A stretch of DNA of 64,000 bases from Pseudofabraea citricarpa (taxonomy: Eukaryota > Ascomycota > Leotiomycetes > Helotiales > Dermateaceae). The notes under the pieces were generated by a model. That model ran no database searches. It worked only from the letters and a program-made list of their open reading frames with translations, and was not told where the DNA came from. Positions within the stretch are counted from its first letter, which is position 1. Every line of letters starts with the position of its first letter. Below are positions 11,620 to 23,802 of the stretch, piece by piece. A program made the position numbers and the translations under genes. The DNA lies in the NCBI GenBank assembly GCA_029641185.1, contig JAPWGK010000001.1, forward strand, positions 2,430,501 through 2,494,500, read 5' to 3'.

Positions 11620-14600
11620 TCAATCTGAGTCTTCGTTGACGAGCACTTCCGACTTGGCCACCTTCCCTCTGCCCCGAGTGGCTCTGGTAGTGGTCGTAGT
11701 CGCCGTCGCCGTCTTCGGTGCCTGAGCTTTGGCTTTGGCTTTAGGTTTCGGCTTTGGCTTGACCTTGACTTTGGGTGGTGGAGCTGCGCCTCTCCTGGAT
11801 CTCCCGTTGGATCTTGGCGGCGTTGGATCAGGTTCTGGAGTTGGTTCTACCTCTGACTCGGCCTCGGGCAAAAGCTCAGGTTCGGGATCTGCTTCTGGCT
11901 CAGGCTCGACATCGGCGTCTTCCTCTTCGTCTCCCTGCTCCTCCTCCTTGTCACTCTCAACCACCTCCACTGAATTTTCAACGTCTTCCATTGGCGTATC
12001 TTCTTTGTCTTCGACATCAGAAACATCGGCAGTAGATTTGAACCCAAGTTCAGACTCGGATTCGTCCTCTTTCTCACTTTCGGGTTCAGCATTCTCGTCA
12101 AGGTATTCCCATTGAGCCACACCGTCCAGCATTTCCTCATCATCCTCACTAGAATCCCTATCTGCGTAAGTTGTCTTTGATGCGGTACCTCTGCCACTTC
12201 GTCTGCGATTTGCAGAGGACTCAAGCGGGGTAGAAGGTGCTGGACGCTTTGCTTTCTTTGGCTTTGCGGGAGTTTTTGGCTTCGCGACCTTTTCTTTCTT
12301 TGCACTAGACTTTGATGCAACTTTCGTTCTCTCGGCCCTCTGCTTTTTAGCTGGCGGTTGTCCATCGTCTCTGTCGTCAGACCTCCGTTTCTGCATTCCA
12401 TGTTAGCATAAATCTTGGGAAGTGGATCCTTCCTAGCATACCTTTTTCTTGTCGACATTCCTCACCAGGGTATCGAGAAGTTCATCAAGTCCTTCAGGCA
12501 AATACTGCTTCTCGGCAATCTCTTGTGCAACTTCATGGCTGGGAAGGGCAGCGAAAAGACCAATTGGGAGCCCGACTTTCCCTGGCCAAGCCTGCATGCT
12601 CCAACCTTTCTTTTCCTCCCATTTTCGAATGACTGACTGTGCGAGGTCACTCATCACATAGAGATTATCACTTTCTGCAGGCTGGACAGCATCTCGTGCT
12701 TGCTTAACTCTTTCAGCGTACTTGTAGATAAGAGCAAGGTTATTTTCCGTTGCAACCGAGGTCAAATAATGCAAGATATACCGTGCATGGTCTTTCAGAT
12801 CCTCCGCCTCAGTGTTAAAGTCGGGATGATGAGCCAAAAGTGACAAGAGGCGGGCAAACGTTATTTCCATGACATTGGACTTATTGTCCTGGAATGTTTT
12901 TGAGCGTGACCGGATCCAAGTGATGATCGAGTTCTTCAAGTCGATTTCAGGCTCAAAAGCAGTGAGGAAGATGATAGTGTAAAATCGAATAGGAAGCTTT
13001 TCTTTGACAAGGTATTTTTGAAGCTTCTCAATAAAACCACGGCGAACTGTTGCCAAGGGATCCTGCGTAACAAATGCAACACGATCGAACTCGACAGGTG
13101 CTAGTAACTCGTCAAACACCTTTTGTCGGCACAGCTTTAACATCAGCTGGGCTGCGAGTAATCGTAATCGTGATTTGTGGTGTTTTGGTGTATTCTTCGA
13201 CTTTGTAATTTCTCCACTCTTGACGATGAAAGCATTCAAAAGCTTATAGACGGGGGCAGCAATGACCTTGGCAACTTCTGCGTCTTTCGTAGCACGAAGT
13301 CGATTCACTAGGATCTTCAGAGCCCAGCATTTTGCTTCACACTCTTCATCAAGATCCGCATCATCCTGCCAACTTTTATCTGTTTCCTGTGCTGGCGTCC
13401 GGACCCGAAGAAGAATTTGAGTAGTAGTGATATCTAAAATCTGGTCGCTGACTTCTTCTGTGATGCTATAATTTAGCAGAGACAATTGGCTGATGGTTGC
13501 GAGTTTTGTCAGGAAGCTTCTCTCGCCATAAACCCAGTTTGACGCAGTTTTTGCTAAGAGATCATTCGAATGCATCTCTTTCTTGTCAGTTGTTGCCATC
13601 AAGATCTGAACGGCATATTTTCCAGCTTTGGCAGGAGATCCGTATAGGGCGAACTTGATGAGAGAATCTGTGAGCTTTCGATCTTTGGAAATGTCCTGTG
13701 GTGATGTTTGGGCGAACCCAGCGCATATCTTCAAGGTCTCTACACTGCTTGGATCATTATCCTTTGTTTCCGATGGAGCTTGCTCTTGAATAAGTTTGCA
13801 GATCTCCTTGATCTGACCTCTGAAGGTCTCAGGATTACGCTCTGAAATTTCCTTTAGTAATTTTTGTGCTGTAGCACCAAGTCCGTCCTCGTCATTCCTT
13901 GATATTTGCATTATTGAAGGGACATGACTCTTGTTATATATGAGCAACGCAGATCGGTATATAATGGGCAGAAGTGTCTCGAGTATATTAGATGAACCAC
14001 TAGGCGCAGCTTCCATGCGTTTGGAGAACTCCTTGATGGCTTTGTATGCAGTTTTGAAGTCACTTTTCGGCTCCATAGCAAATCTGATGAGTTGGTAACT
14101 GCGTCTGTCGTGCATCTTGGCATACTTGTTAAGGTCGAGAGTTGTCTTGATTGGGTCGGGAAGGAAACCTGTCAGCCATTTGATTACAGCATCCATTTTG
14201 TTTTTGACCTCTTTGGAATTGCCTTCCGTAACACCACCATTGTATTCTTCACAAAGGCCTAGGAAAGAAGTCATGACCATCGCGAATGTCGATTGTCGAG
14301 ACTGCAGTGCAAAAAATGCCTTCTTTGACTTTGCATCCAAACTCTTGACGACTAGTAAAATTCTCTCTGCTCGAACCTTATCTGGATCAAACGGACCTTC
14401 TCCATTAGATTGGACTTGCGAATCGCCATTGGCTTTGGATCCTTTTGCTTTTGTCGGCGGATAGTTTAAAGGAATGAGCTGTTCGAACATGACGTGCTCA
14501 AGGAGTACATTCAATTCCTGGTCGTTGGCATAATATGCATCGAATATCTTGGTAGGAATTGCACCAAGAGCTGCAATAACAGTCTCATTTCCAGTAGCAA

Positions 14601-16270
14601 TCTCGCCTGAAGCTACGCCCCAGATTTTACTCAATGTTGTCATGCCCTCAACTTGAACTGCATGCCTCCGGTCGCGAACACGATCCGAAAGACTGTTCAA
14701 GACGGAGCCAGATTTGCCTACACCTCCATTGGGTGCAAGTCTGGCCATAATATCAGAGAAGCTAAAAGTCCCAATTGCCTTAATAGCGGCAATTCTAACC
14801 TTTTCGTCGGCATCGTTAAGCTTCTCACCAAGACCTTTAACCAAGGTCGCCTCATCTTCTCTGCTTAATCCAATGCCACCAGCTGATGTGACCAAGATAC
14901 GACCGACTGCAGTAGTCCACCCAGATCGGATAACCGAAGATTTGTCATTCTTTCTTCCCACAAAATTCTGATACGAAGAATGATGAGTTTGAGCAAATGA
15001 TTGCGGTGATAGTGGCGTTGTGAGTACACTGGTTGAAGCAGGAGCTGCTGGCATATCCGATAACTTGACTGGCGGGTAAGCGGAGGGATCCATGACTGCA
15101 GGAGGAGGTGGTCCTGCAGCACCTATGCCAGATATGATGTCGCCAAGGGTTTCTGTTGCAAGCAGACGCAGTTGCACGTTGTCTGCGGATAATTCTGCCT
15201 CGAGTTGTGGAATAACGTTCTGGAGAACAGATGGTGACGCTCGCCAAAGTTCGCGCAACAACTTATGTGCCTTTTGGAGTTCTTTCAAGTCTGCTTCTGT
15301 CGGGCCAGTTGGAATATCCTCGTCATCTGATTCAACAGCTTCACTGGTTCTCCGATGCCCATTTGACTTTGATGGTCCTGAAGAAGCAGAAGCATCCATA
15401 ATCACGTCGTTAAAGTATTGACTGATATAACGAGCCATCTTTTCTGGACAAGCATTGCAAATTGCCTTGGCCATATTGTATGCCTCGGGTAATTCCTTTA
15501 GCAACAGAGTAGATTGCTTTTCGTCAGCTTCCACATTTGGTTTTCCTCGGCCGCTTCCAGGACTCGATGCCCTCAGAAATTGAGCCACAATTACATCCAC
15601 CACTTGGGTGGGCAAATTCGCAGCTTCATCAACAACGGTGACCAGTATTTGGCTCATATGGTATTCAACATCCTTGCTAATTTGCTCCCCAGTTGAAGCC
15701 TTGGTGGAGCCGGATATAATATCGAAAAAGGAAGAAAATAGATGCAGAGTCAATGCCTCAGAATTTGGGAGATCCAGCAGCAGAACAATGCTCTTAACTT
15801 CTGAAAGCGATACGAGAACGTATCGGTGTTGGGTGTTATATGCATTGGAGGGGTCGGACAGTGCAGGAAGGATCGAGGTGATGAAGAGGGTGAAGATGTC
15901 CTATTCTTGCCATTAGCTTAGGATATAAAGACTGCGCGGTCTGCATTACCTTGAGCTGAGTACCAGTAAACGGCGCATCGGGGGCGCAAATCTTCAATAC
16001 GTCCACCAAGCAGCATGCTGTAAATGCTCGCACTCCCTTGTCTTTGTGGCCCAGTAAATTCTGCCCCGCGAGTTCTTTTGCGACCTTGGTCAATGAATCC
16101 TTGTCAACATCCTCTTGGTCCATCTCACGAAGCTCATCAGAGAGGGCATCGAGTCTCTTCAGAAGCTCGCCGGTAGCTATGGGTTTTCCGGCGCGCCATG
16201 AGAGGGGTTGATTGAACTGCAGACTGGTTCCTTGCGGCTCGGGCAACGCGCCGCCCTTTCGCGGGGCCAT
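11620..16270 (-). CDS. PDS5: Sister chromatid cohesion protein Pds5 (BimD/Spo76 family)
   Basis: HEAT-repeat regulator of cohesin that controls its loading, release and acetylation, acting on chromosomes in the nucleus. Exons complement(11620..12390, 12442..15900, 15950..16270) give 1516 aa, a normal length for fungal Pds5. The N-terminal exon (KGVRAFTACCLVDVLKICAP) and the next one (DIFTLFITSILPALSDPSNA) carry the most conserved family block. The HEAT array fills about residues 100-1260. The last 250 residues are low-complexity: lysine-rich (KKEKVAKPKTPAKPKKAK), then strongly acidic, then basic again, as in other Pds5 tails. All three exons join in phase 0. ATG 16270 (MAPRKGGALPEPQ) was chosen; the frame remains open upstream but becomes unlike the family. 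Confidence 0.93.
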
Positions 16271-17585
16271 TGTGAATGAGTTTCTCCAGTCGCGGGCTGT
16301 ATAGGAACAGTTTGCAAAAATCCTGGGTCGGTACAAGGCTGGGGGAAGCGGGAACAGTAGATATCGTGGTGGTGTTGCAGGAAATGGAGTCGGTCCAGTC
16401 GCGCTTGTACGACGCGTTGTAGTAGCCGCGCTAAAAAGGCCAGCCTCCTCCAAGCTCCGCGATCGTATCAGGTACCAACGAGGAAACCCGAAAATGTGTT
16501 ACGGCAGTAGATAACAACCTTGCGTTGATAAATGTGTAGGGTCTTCAAATAGTAATTGGAGGTTCTTGTGTTGTTGTCTAAAAGCGTGTCCTTCCTTTTA
16601 CCCACGTTTCTACAGTACAAGTACAAGAAGTCTGTGCTCTTTCTCTCCATGCCTTCTTCGTTTCCTCTCTACAACAACTATTTCATGGATAAGAGGCAGC
16701 TTCCTCGGGAGTTCAATCTCTGCTTGGTCCATTCCATCAAGCTCCGAAAGACATAAAATACCTTTGTCAAAGTCCGCACCAGTGGTTATTCAATCTACTC
16801 TCCCACGTGCCTCAACAGGTAGTTCGTCCGTGCATGTTGCCAGAGCAATCCAACAGCAGATCAGCATCATGTTGAATAGTTGGCCTAACACTCGACCTAC
16901 TTTATCTCAATTGCAACAAAAGTTGTGCCGACAATGAAATCTGCATCATCTGCTTCAAACAGGAAGTGGTTAGTACTTCTTCGTGTCCTAATCGAACCGA
17001 ATGTATAATAATACCAGCAAATGATTGCTTCACATCTGCTTCAAAGTAAAGATTGTTTCATGCATAAATATCAGAATCATTTATGTGTCTCATCATACAT
17101 GTTTGAAATATGGCATGTTTGGATTCCCTTTCTATCGATTGCTGTCTTCATCGAGAATGCATCCAAACTTCTGCCTCTTTCCCCACAAGCATTTCCTTTA
17201 ACAAACGCTTGTCTGTCTATCTCAAAAGTCATGTTCTTTTTAAATAAAATCCAAGCCTGTTTCACGCGCCAAATTTCAACAGCCTACCTGGGCACTTACT
17301 AAGTATATATATTTTTGCGCTTTTATTACTGGTACCAATTGTGTCATGACTTTAGCACCAGTACACAACGGAGCAAGATATTCCTTGTTCGGAAGCTTTA
17401 ATACCGGCAGTTAATTTATCCTTCAATGTTATCCTCTGCCTTCTTCAAAACTTTCTTCTTGCTACATCCCATGCTATTCAACTTCCTTTAGCCAACAACA
17501 CCAGCCAGTGCGACCACAGGATTGGACAATCGTCACTTTATTGGTTTTCTATTACTCTGAGAGTTGTCTAATTCAATTCCTCAAG
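16271..17585. other. Intergenic between PDS5 and the Ser/Thr-rich protein gene
   Basis: A 1.3-kb divergent gap. Several short frames exist but none has family-like sequence or matching splice neighbours. It should contain both promoters. Nothing else was recognised. Confidence 0.45.
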
Positions 17586-19004
17586 ATGATTTCCAACCCC
17601 AAAGTCGTGCTAATGATTGTTGCCTTCTTGGTCTTCTCCCTGGTAGCAGACTGTGCAGGTTATGATCATCAAGGTAAGCACAGATCTCCAGCCGAATATC
17701 CACTCTTCTGATTCAACAAAGTCCAAGGACCATTGGCAAACGGGCCTCAATTCCGGGCAGATGATGTCAAGAGGAGTTCAGGGGCGAGGTTGAGTCCCGA
17801 TTGGAATCCCAGATCATTCGAGACAATTATCGCAAATCAGCATATGTCACCTGCTTTGGCCTCCAAGTCTGCAACTTCAGGATATACTCTTGACCCCAAT
17901 TCATTTTCAAGCCCGTGTCAAACTACAGAAGACATGCCTATTGCTACCAGTGCCCTAAGTCCCAGGATAGATCCAATATTATGGCAGGAATCGTTTCTCC
18001 TCCAAGGGCTTAACCCCTCTGGCACAATTCATATCCCAACTGAGATAACCCTAGGAACTTCTGTCACAACTCTTATCTCAACGGTGGAGAAGGTTGTTAC
18101 AAAGACCATCAGACCTACAGCGTCGCGTAATTCCGAAGCGAGGTAAGCCATTATCGTCTGCAGCATCCAGAATTTCACTTTAGACATTTTTAAATGATGG
18201 ATCCTCACAAAGATAAGTGCTAATTGAATATGAAGTTCCAAGCAGACTCCACTGCCCTTTCTTACAGATACAATAACTTCAACTATTTCACCAGCAACAT
18301 GCGCTCATAGTCTAAATGATAACACGACTTCAACAGAGCCTTGTGTAACAACCTTTGCTTCTTCTCGTAGAATTGCAGAGCTATCAATACCAACCCTAGC
18401 CTCAACGTGTGATACGATCATAACCAGTCTCATCACAACAATCAACGTCATGGATGCCATATTCACTTACACCTTTACACAAACTCTACCTGAGTGCGCA
18501 GTTGTAACTACCAAAACTGTCACACTTACAACTTCTCCCATGAACGAGCATAGTACTCCCACAACCACGACGAGCCGCTCTCCACTTCTCACCTCAGGCA
18601 CAAACCGAGGACCGCCTGTATTCCTCACCTTCAGTCTATCTGAACTCCTCTCCCTGCAATCGAAATTCAGCCTCTCCCATTCGTCCTCTTCCGAGTCAGC
18701 ATCAGGCATTTCACCCTGCTTGAGTACCACACCCCCTTTCCCGATCACGACTCAGAGTACTGCCGACCAGGTTTCGATGATTGTTCTTCCTTCCACGACA
18801 AGTACTCCGAACTTTACTACTTCGGCCTCGCTTGCTACTGCCCCTACTATGGCAAGTCCAACTTTGACAACCCCTGTACTGGAAGCCAATCCACCAACAT
18901 CAGCGACCACATCTCTAGCGGTGCTCAATGCGGCACATAGAAACATCTTCAGTCTCTGGTTGGTACTGGTGTGTATTCTCATGAGCTTCGTTGGCTTAGC
19001 ATGA
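17586..19004 (+). CDS. Ser/Thr-rich secreted protein, probably GPI-anchored
   Basis: Family not recognised. Exons 17586..17673, 17722..18142 and 18236..19004 give 425 aa. The N-terminus MISNPKVVLMIVAFLVFSLV is a clear signal peptide. The middle is rich in Ser and Thr with short valine/threonine runs (ISTVEKVVTKTIRPT, CAVVTTKTVTLTT) of the kind seen in O-mannosylated fungal wall proteins. The C-terminus has small residues before a hydrophobic tail (FSLWLVLVCILMSFVGLA), as expected for a GPI attachment signal. The 93-nt second intron contains in-frame stops and a GCTAATT branch-like site. The exon 2/3 junction rests only on open frame and splice consensus, so it is the weakest part. Likely role: cell wall or plasma-membrane surface protein. 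Confidence 0.72.
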
Positions 19005-19729
19005 GACAAAGATGAAATCAGGTATTGTTATTCATTCATGGGGTCAAAAATGGTGCAGTATGGGATGAGTGATGGAGGTTTTCTATCGATAAAATTAAGC
19101 CACTGGTTGAAGTGGCAAAGGAAAGATAGGCTTTGGTATGGAAAATGGGCTTTTAATGGCAAGGGATATGTGAAGGAGCACACACATGATTTTTATTTTA
19201 TCTTGCGGAAATCTTCACTTCTAATGGCTAAATGATAGTTAAGCCTTGGGGAATCTAGCTTTGCGATGAATATCGATAATTTACATGCTTGTTATGTTAA
19301 TCCTTGAGGTGTACGGCACACGTAAGAAGGCAAGGTAGGTGAGGCATTGAACAAAAAACTGCACACGTTATACTGGGCCATTGTCTATTCATAAGAAACG
19401 CATTTAAGAAGACCAACAAACATCAGTAGGTAGGCGTGTAGTACAAGTTGAATTTAAGTTTAAGAGATGTAAAGGTCTTGGTTTGCTAGAAGTTGATCTC
19501 TGACGACTCCAATTTTGAGAAAACGCCGGTAACTGTTGCGAAAAGCAGTCCATCCACACCCATCCTCTAATTAACACTTGGAGGTGAAATGGTTTATCAA
19601 TCTTGCAGAGTCCTCCTTTCCCTTCCAAGTACGCCTGCCCATTCGTATTGCTATGACAAACCGGTGTTCTGATCCATAACGCCACCCCCCAAAAAAACGA
19701 GGTAAAAATCCAAGTCGACAGAGCGAGAT
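19005..19729. other. Convergent intergenic region
   Basis: Holds the 3' ends of the Ser/Thr-rich gene and the capping enzyme gene. A 110-codon minus-strand frame at 19404-19733 overlaps the end of the capping enzyme and has no recognisable sequence, so it was not called. Confidence 0.45.
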
Positions 19730-21014
19730 TCACCTATTTGGTGGTCCAGGGCTTGGCCTTCCATTCCCTTGTTCCTCTGCTTTTCTTTTTACACCAACAC
19801 CTGGTGCACCATTACTCGTTCTTGCCTTAGATTCGCGCAGCTTCCATGCATCTCGAATCCCCTTCGCTGCTGCTAACAAATCCTTCTCTGTCACCCGGTC
19901 TGTGATACTTTCAATCACACTGTCCACGGTGCTTATATGATTTGCGGTTTGTTTATCATCTCGGAAACGCATGTATCTCCATCGTTTCGAGCCATCCATG
20001 TAGCATTCAATGATTCGATCGTTCAGGGGCTCCGATAGTGCTTTTAAATCCTCCCATTCTTTGGGCTCAAGGTAAAGTGACGCAAACCAAGGATCTTCCT
20101 TTCCATCGCCTGCATAAGCATGCAGGTTGCAAACAGGCATTGCATCGTAATCGAAGTAGGGCTTCGTTATACCTTCTGCGATATCTTGTTGATCAGGCTG
20201 AACAAGAGGAAAGTCGAGACACAACTTGAAGTCGACGCTATTTTCGTTCTCTGGTTTCCACTTTAAAATGTTCTGGTCCGTACCATGTTTGTAATCTGTC
20301 ATGCGGCAGGTGAATATCAATCCATCATTGCCGTGAGGTAAGTTTGGTAGGATCTGTCGGAACATCATCTCTATGCCATAGCTAACCTGCATGGATTTCA
20401 GCTCGACAATGAAATGCATGAACTGTATCTCTTCTGGATATTCCTTTAGTAAAGATGAATATGGATCAAATATCCTCTCTTTGAAGTATGCAATTCGTTT
20501 GTCCAGGGTTCGATTCATCAGACTGTTACCGTCTAATACCATGCAGTCGAAAACCAAATACTTAGGTTGTTTCCCTCCATTCTTGAGCTTGTCAAGGACC
20601 AGTTCACCATCGATTAGAGTATCAGTGTGAAATCCTTGTACGTCTCTAGGTACCGGGAAATGTAATGAGCCTTTCGGTATGTACCAGTAGTCGTTTCTTC
20701 GATCAATAAGGTAGTGTATTTCTTCGCCATGTTCGTCTTTCGTCAAGTAGAGAAGGTATCGCATTCCATCGGACTTCTCACAAACAAAATAGCTATTATT
20801 GTCAGATATAGCTATTTATTCATGGCTCTTATTCAACTCACTCTTGCCTGGTCAACTCTTCGAGATGCCTCCTTGAGAAACTGACAGGTTGTGCACCAGG
20901 GAATCCTAAGGATTTTCGGTCAAGTAAACGTGCCACCTCCTGTCGCATAGAATACAATAGCTCGCCTTCTGCTTTTAGTCCAGGGACAGCGAGAGTCTTC
21001 AAGGGGCCTGACAT
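19730..21014 (-). CDS. CEG1: mRNA guanylyltransferase (capping enzyme alpha subunit)
   Basis: Transfers GMP from GTP to the diphosphate 5' end of nascent mRNA through a covalent enzyme-GMP intermediate, in the nucleus with RNA polymerase II. Exons complement(19730..20792, 20842..21014) give 411 aa. Splicing creates the active-site motif EKSDGMR with the nucleophilic lysine at K64 (KxDG). Other nucleotidyltransferase motifs follow: DTLIDGELV, the NDGLIFTC segment, and LKWKPENENSVDFKL. The C-terminal OB-fold part contains WRYMRFRDDK. The tail (VKRKAEEQGNGRPSPG) is basic and variable. The start MSGPLKTLAVPGLK is typical of fungal Ceg1. Confidence 0.95.
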
Positions 21015-21182
21015 GCTGAAGTACTCGGCGTTAGGCGCGTAACAAGGGCGAGGCTGAAATCTTCTTGACAGGCTAAGGACGTAATCTCTACGAGACGGTC
21101 TTGATCTGCAAAAGGCTATTATGATAGAGTGGCACTATTGTATGATGTAATATTTGCGCCGGAACTTGCCACCGGGTTAAAC

Positions 21183-21219
21183 GTTCGAGTGTTCGACTGT
21201 TCGGGTGTTCGAGTGTTCG
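21183..21219. repeat. Degenerate tandem octamer repeat
   Basis: Four and a half copies of an 8-bp unit of type GTTCGAGT (variants GTTCGACT and GTTCGGGT) lie about 170 bp upstream of the CEG1 start. It may be a promoter repeat or plain slippage. Confidence 0.7.
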
Positions 21220-21990
21220 CGCTTTGAGGATAGTAGTGTTCGCGGAGGTGTGCTAGAAGATTGCGCGACAACGTCGATGGGCGATGGGTCGAGGGATGTT
21301 GTTGTCAAATAGTCCGAGAGACATCTAACGATCGAGTGCTGCAAGACGTGCAGCTGCAACAGTGAATCATTTATTCGTTGAGGCGCATTGTAGATGTTGA
21401 TGTATGGTGTTTGCCTTCGGCGCGCAATTCGCAAGGCTAGATTTTAGGTTGCAGTCACGTGCGCTGCGCCATGTCGCGTGTCGTAACAGGGATTAGTTCT
21501 GGTGCTGGATACTAATCGGAAGGGGAATTAAGTCCCATTTTTACAGAATTAAAGATCAGATAAGACCTTTTGCAGGCAGATTGCAATGGCAGGAGATGGT
21601 AATGTGCTTCAGTAAGATAGAATAATATTCTAAATACCTGAAGTGAAGCATTTTTGACGTTCGTATTCGTACTCATCGCTTAGCTTTTAAAACTGCCAAC
21701 GATCTTATGGGAAAATCATTTACAAAGCTACACAAAGATATAATTCAATGGTAGAAACAGTAGTGCCTATTTATATATGCAATTATTATCATTTTATGTT
21801 ACATAGATCTTATTCGAATAAATCAAATTATGAAGTCTTTGTTTCTCGCTAGAAAAGAACATGTTGGTACTAAAAATGTGTCAGAGTACTAAAGGCCCTA
21901 CATTAATCAAGAATCATAACAGGACCATTGATGATTTTTTTCAAAATTAGGATACAGGCCTTTTAGTTTGAAATAATAAGTATATCTTTA

Positions 21991-22013
21991 TCTGTGTCTG
22001 TGTCTGTGTCTGT
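21991..22013. repeat. TCTGTG hexanucleotide repeat
   Basis: Nearly four perfect copies of TCTGTG inside the AT-rich island. Simple-sequence repeat. Confidence 0.75.
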
Positions 22014-22686
22014 TATTAGTAATTTGAACCCTTTTTCTTTGAGGTAGATAATGTCTCCTCAGTTTTAGATATAGATGATTCATGCTTTTGTCCAACTGAG
22101 ATATTTACTTGATAGAAAACCATACATGCACATGTTACTTTGGATTTATCAGCTGAAGTTATGTTGAGAAACTCGAAATTTAGTCAGGGTAGCGTAAGAT
22201 GTCATTTAAGATAACCAAGTATTAAGAAAGTCATCTAGAATATGCAAAGATGATGACATAGAAAAGGTGAAGGTGCGTACCAGAGTAAAAATAAAGAAGA
22301 ATTCACACATAATGGAATAATAAAATACTTAGGGATCGGATTTCTATCGGTACTTTTGAGTTTCGTCTTTTAACAAAATTGTTTTGGGGATCAAAATGTG
22401 TCACGCAAGCAATATCATTGGCAGGTATCACGTATCTATATGGTTTGCCAGAACAATCTTAATATTGAGAGAAACTTAAAAATTTAAGAAACTATAGCTA
22501 TTAAGTCTTCAAAGAGAATTAGAGAACAATTATATACAGAGGAAATTAAGATATCATGCTCTCGGGCTCATTATTCTCCCACCATGGAAAACACCTTAGC
22601 TGCAAACGATCCTGAAGTTATTATTTCAAAATTTCAAAAAAGATAAATCAAAATGCCTCACTTTCGCCATGGAACCCACAACGACC

Positions 22687-23802
22687 CTAGTTCTTCAATG
22701 GACTTCTGAGAACACCACCACGTCTCATGTTGCCCGCTGGTGCAGACTTCTTGGTGAATCTGCGGGGAATTGCAGTTGGAGTGGCAGTTGGCTCATTGTC
22801 CAAGTCACCAGAGGGATCAGCAGTAGTAGTGGAGCTGGAAGAGCTTGATGTGGTGGTGGCACTGCTTGAGCTGCTCGAAGTAGGAGTAGCAGTAGAAGTG
22901 GCAGATGAGCTAGTCGAGCTAGAAACTGGCGCAGCTAATGAGTTTTATTAGCAAGCTTTCAAACAGAGACGACAAATAAACTTACGAGCTTCAGCAATCA
23001 AGGTAACAGTAGTGCAAGCAAAATCAGTCTCGGAAGTGTACTCGCTGTAGAGGAAGTTGTCCTCGCTAATACAGAATCTTGCGGTGGAAGGGACAAAGGC
23101 TCCGTTGATGAAGGAGACTGGACCCCCGAGTGATGCAGTCCATGAAGTGGAAATCTCAGGTCTTGCGGCAAAGACCTCGAATGGTCCGTAACCAGTAGCG
23201 AGCTGTGCGGTTTGGAGACCAATGAATCCAGCACCGCTGACGAGTTCGTTTCCAGCAAGGGAGAACGATGCGGCCGCAGTCTTGTTGCTTACGAGCTGAG
23301 CAACGTTTCCAACGAATGCAATGTATCCCTGAGTTTGCGACTGACGCTTGGCACCACCATTGACAACAAGGCCGATGGCAAACGGAGCACCAGTTGCAGT
23401 TGCGGCACCACCCGGCGCAGTCGTCGTAGTAGTGGCAGTAGCAGTTTCGGTGGTTGAAACTGTGACGGTAGAAAAGTCAGTGACAGTAGCCGTTGCGGTG
23501 ACAACAGTGCTCAAGTAAGTAGGAGCATTGTTGATGTTGATGGTAACGCCTCCATTGATGTTAATTATGGTGTTTGCCGAGATGAAGGTATTGATGTAAA
23601 CTGGGTAGCTGACAACGTTGGTGCTAACGTATACAATGACTGGTGCAGGAGCTGATCCAGATCCAGATCCAGAGCCAGAGCCGGAACCTCCACCATATGG
23701 TACGCAAACATCTCGCTTAGCCTGGAGAGCTGATGCGTTGATCGGGTTGATGAGCGACAATGCCGCGAGGGCAGCGCTGGAGAAACCGAGTTTAGAGAAC
23801 AT
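22687..23802 (-). CDS. Secreted glycine/serine-rich protein with DUF7908-like domain
   Basis: Exons complement(22687..22934, 22986..23802) give 354 aa. A signal peptide (MFSKLGFSSAALAALSLI) is followed by a dibasic KR at about residue 30, a possible Kex2 site. A Gly-Ser repeat (seven GS units) comes next, then a valine/tyrosine-rich region with TIININGGVTININNAP. A Thr-rich linker leads to a compact domain (about 150-270: GYIAFVGNVAQLVSNKTA through ARFCISEDNFLYSEY) that resembles what I know as DUF7908 of fungal secreted proteins. After the intron the protein is a Ser/Thr run and a basic tail (IPRRFTKKSAPAG) with no GPI signal. Probably a secreted or wall-associated protein of unknown function; the domain name is tentative. 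Confidence 0.75.

Larger units (their letters stand above)
21015..22686. other. Long intergenic region with an AT-rich island
   Basis: About 1.7 kb lies between the CEG1 promoter and the 3' end of the DUF7908-like gene. The part near CEG1 is GC-balanced and carries the tandem octamers at 21183. From about 21540 to 22670 the sequence is strongly AT-rich with no coding signal, which would fit an old decayed repeat, but no terminal repeats were found. Confidence 0.5.

Noticed and set aside
19404..19733. A 110-codon minus-strand frame downstream of the capping enzyme
   Set aside because: It overlaps the capping enzyme stop in another frame and has no recognisable sequence.
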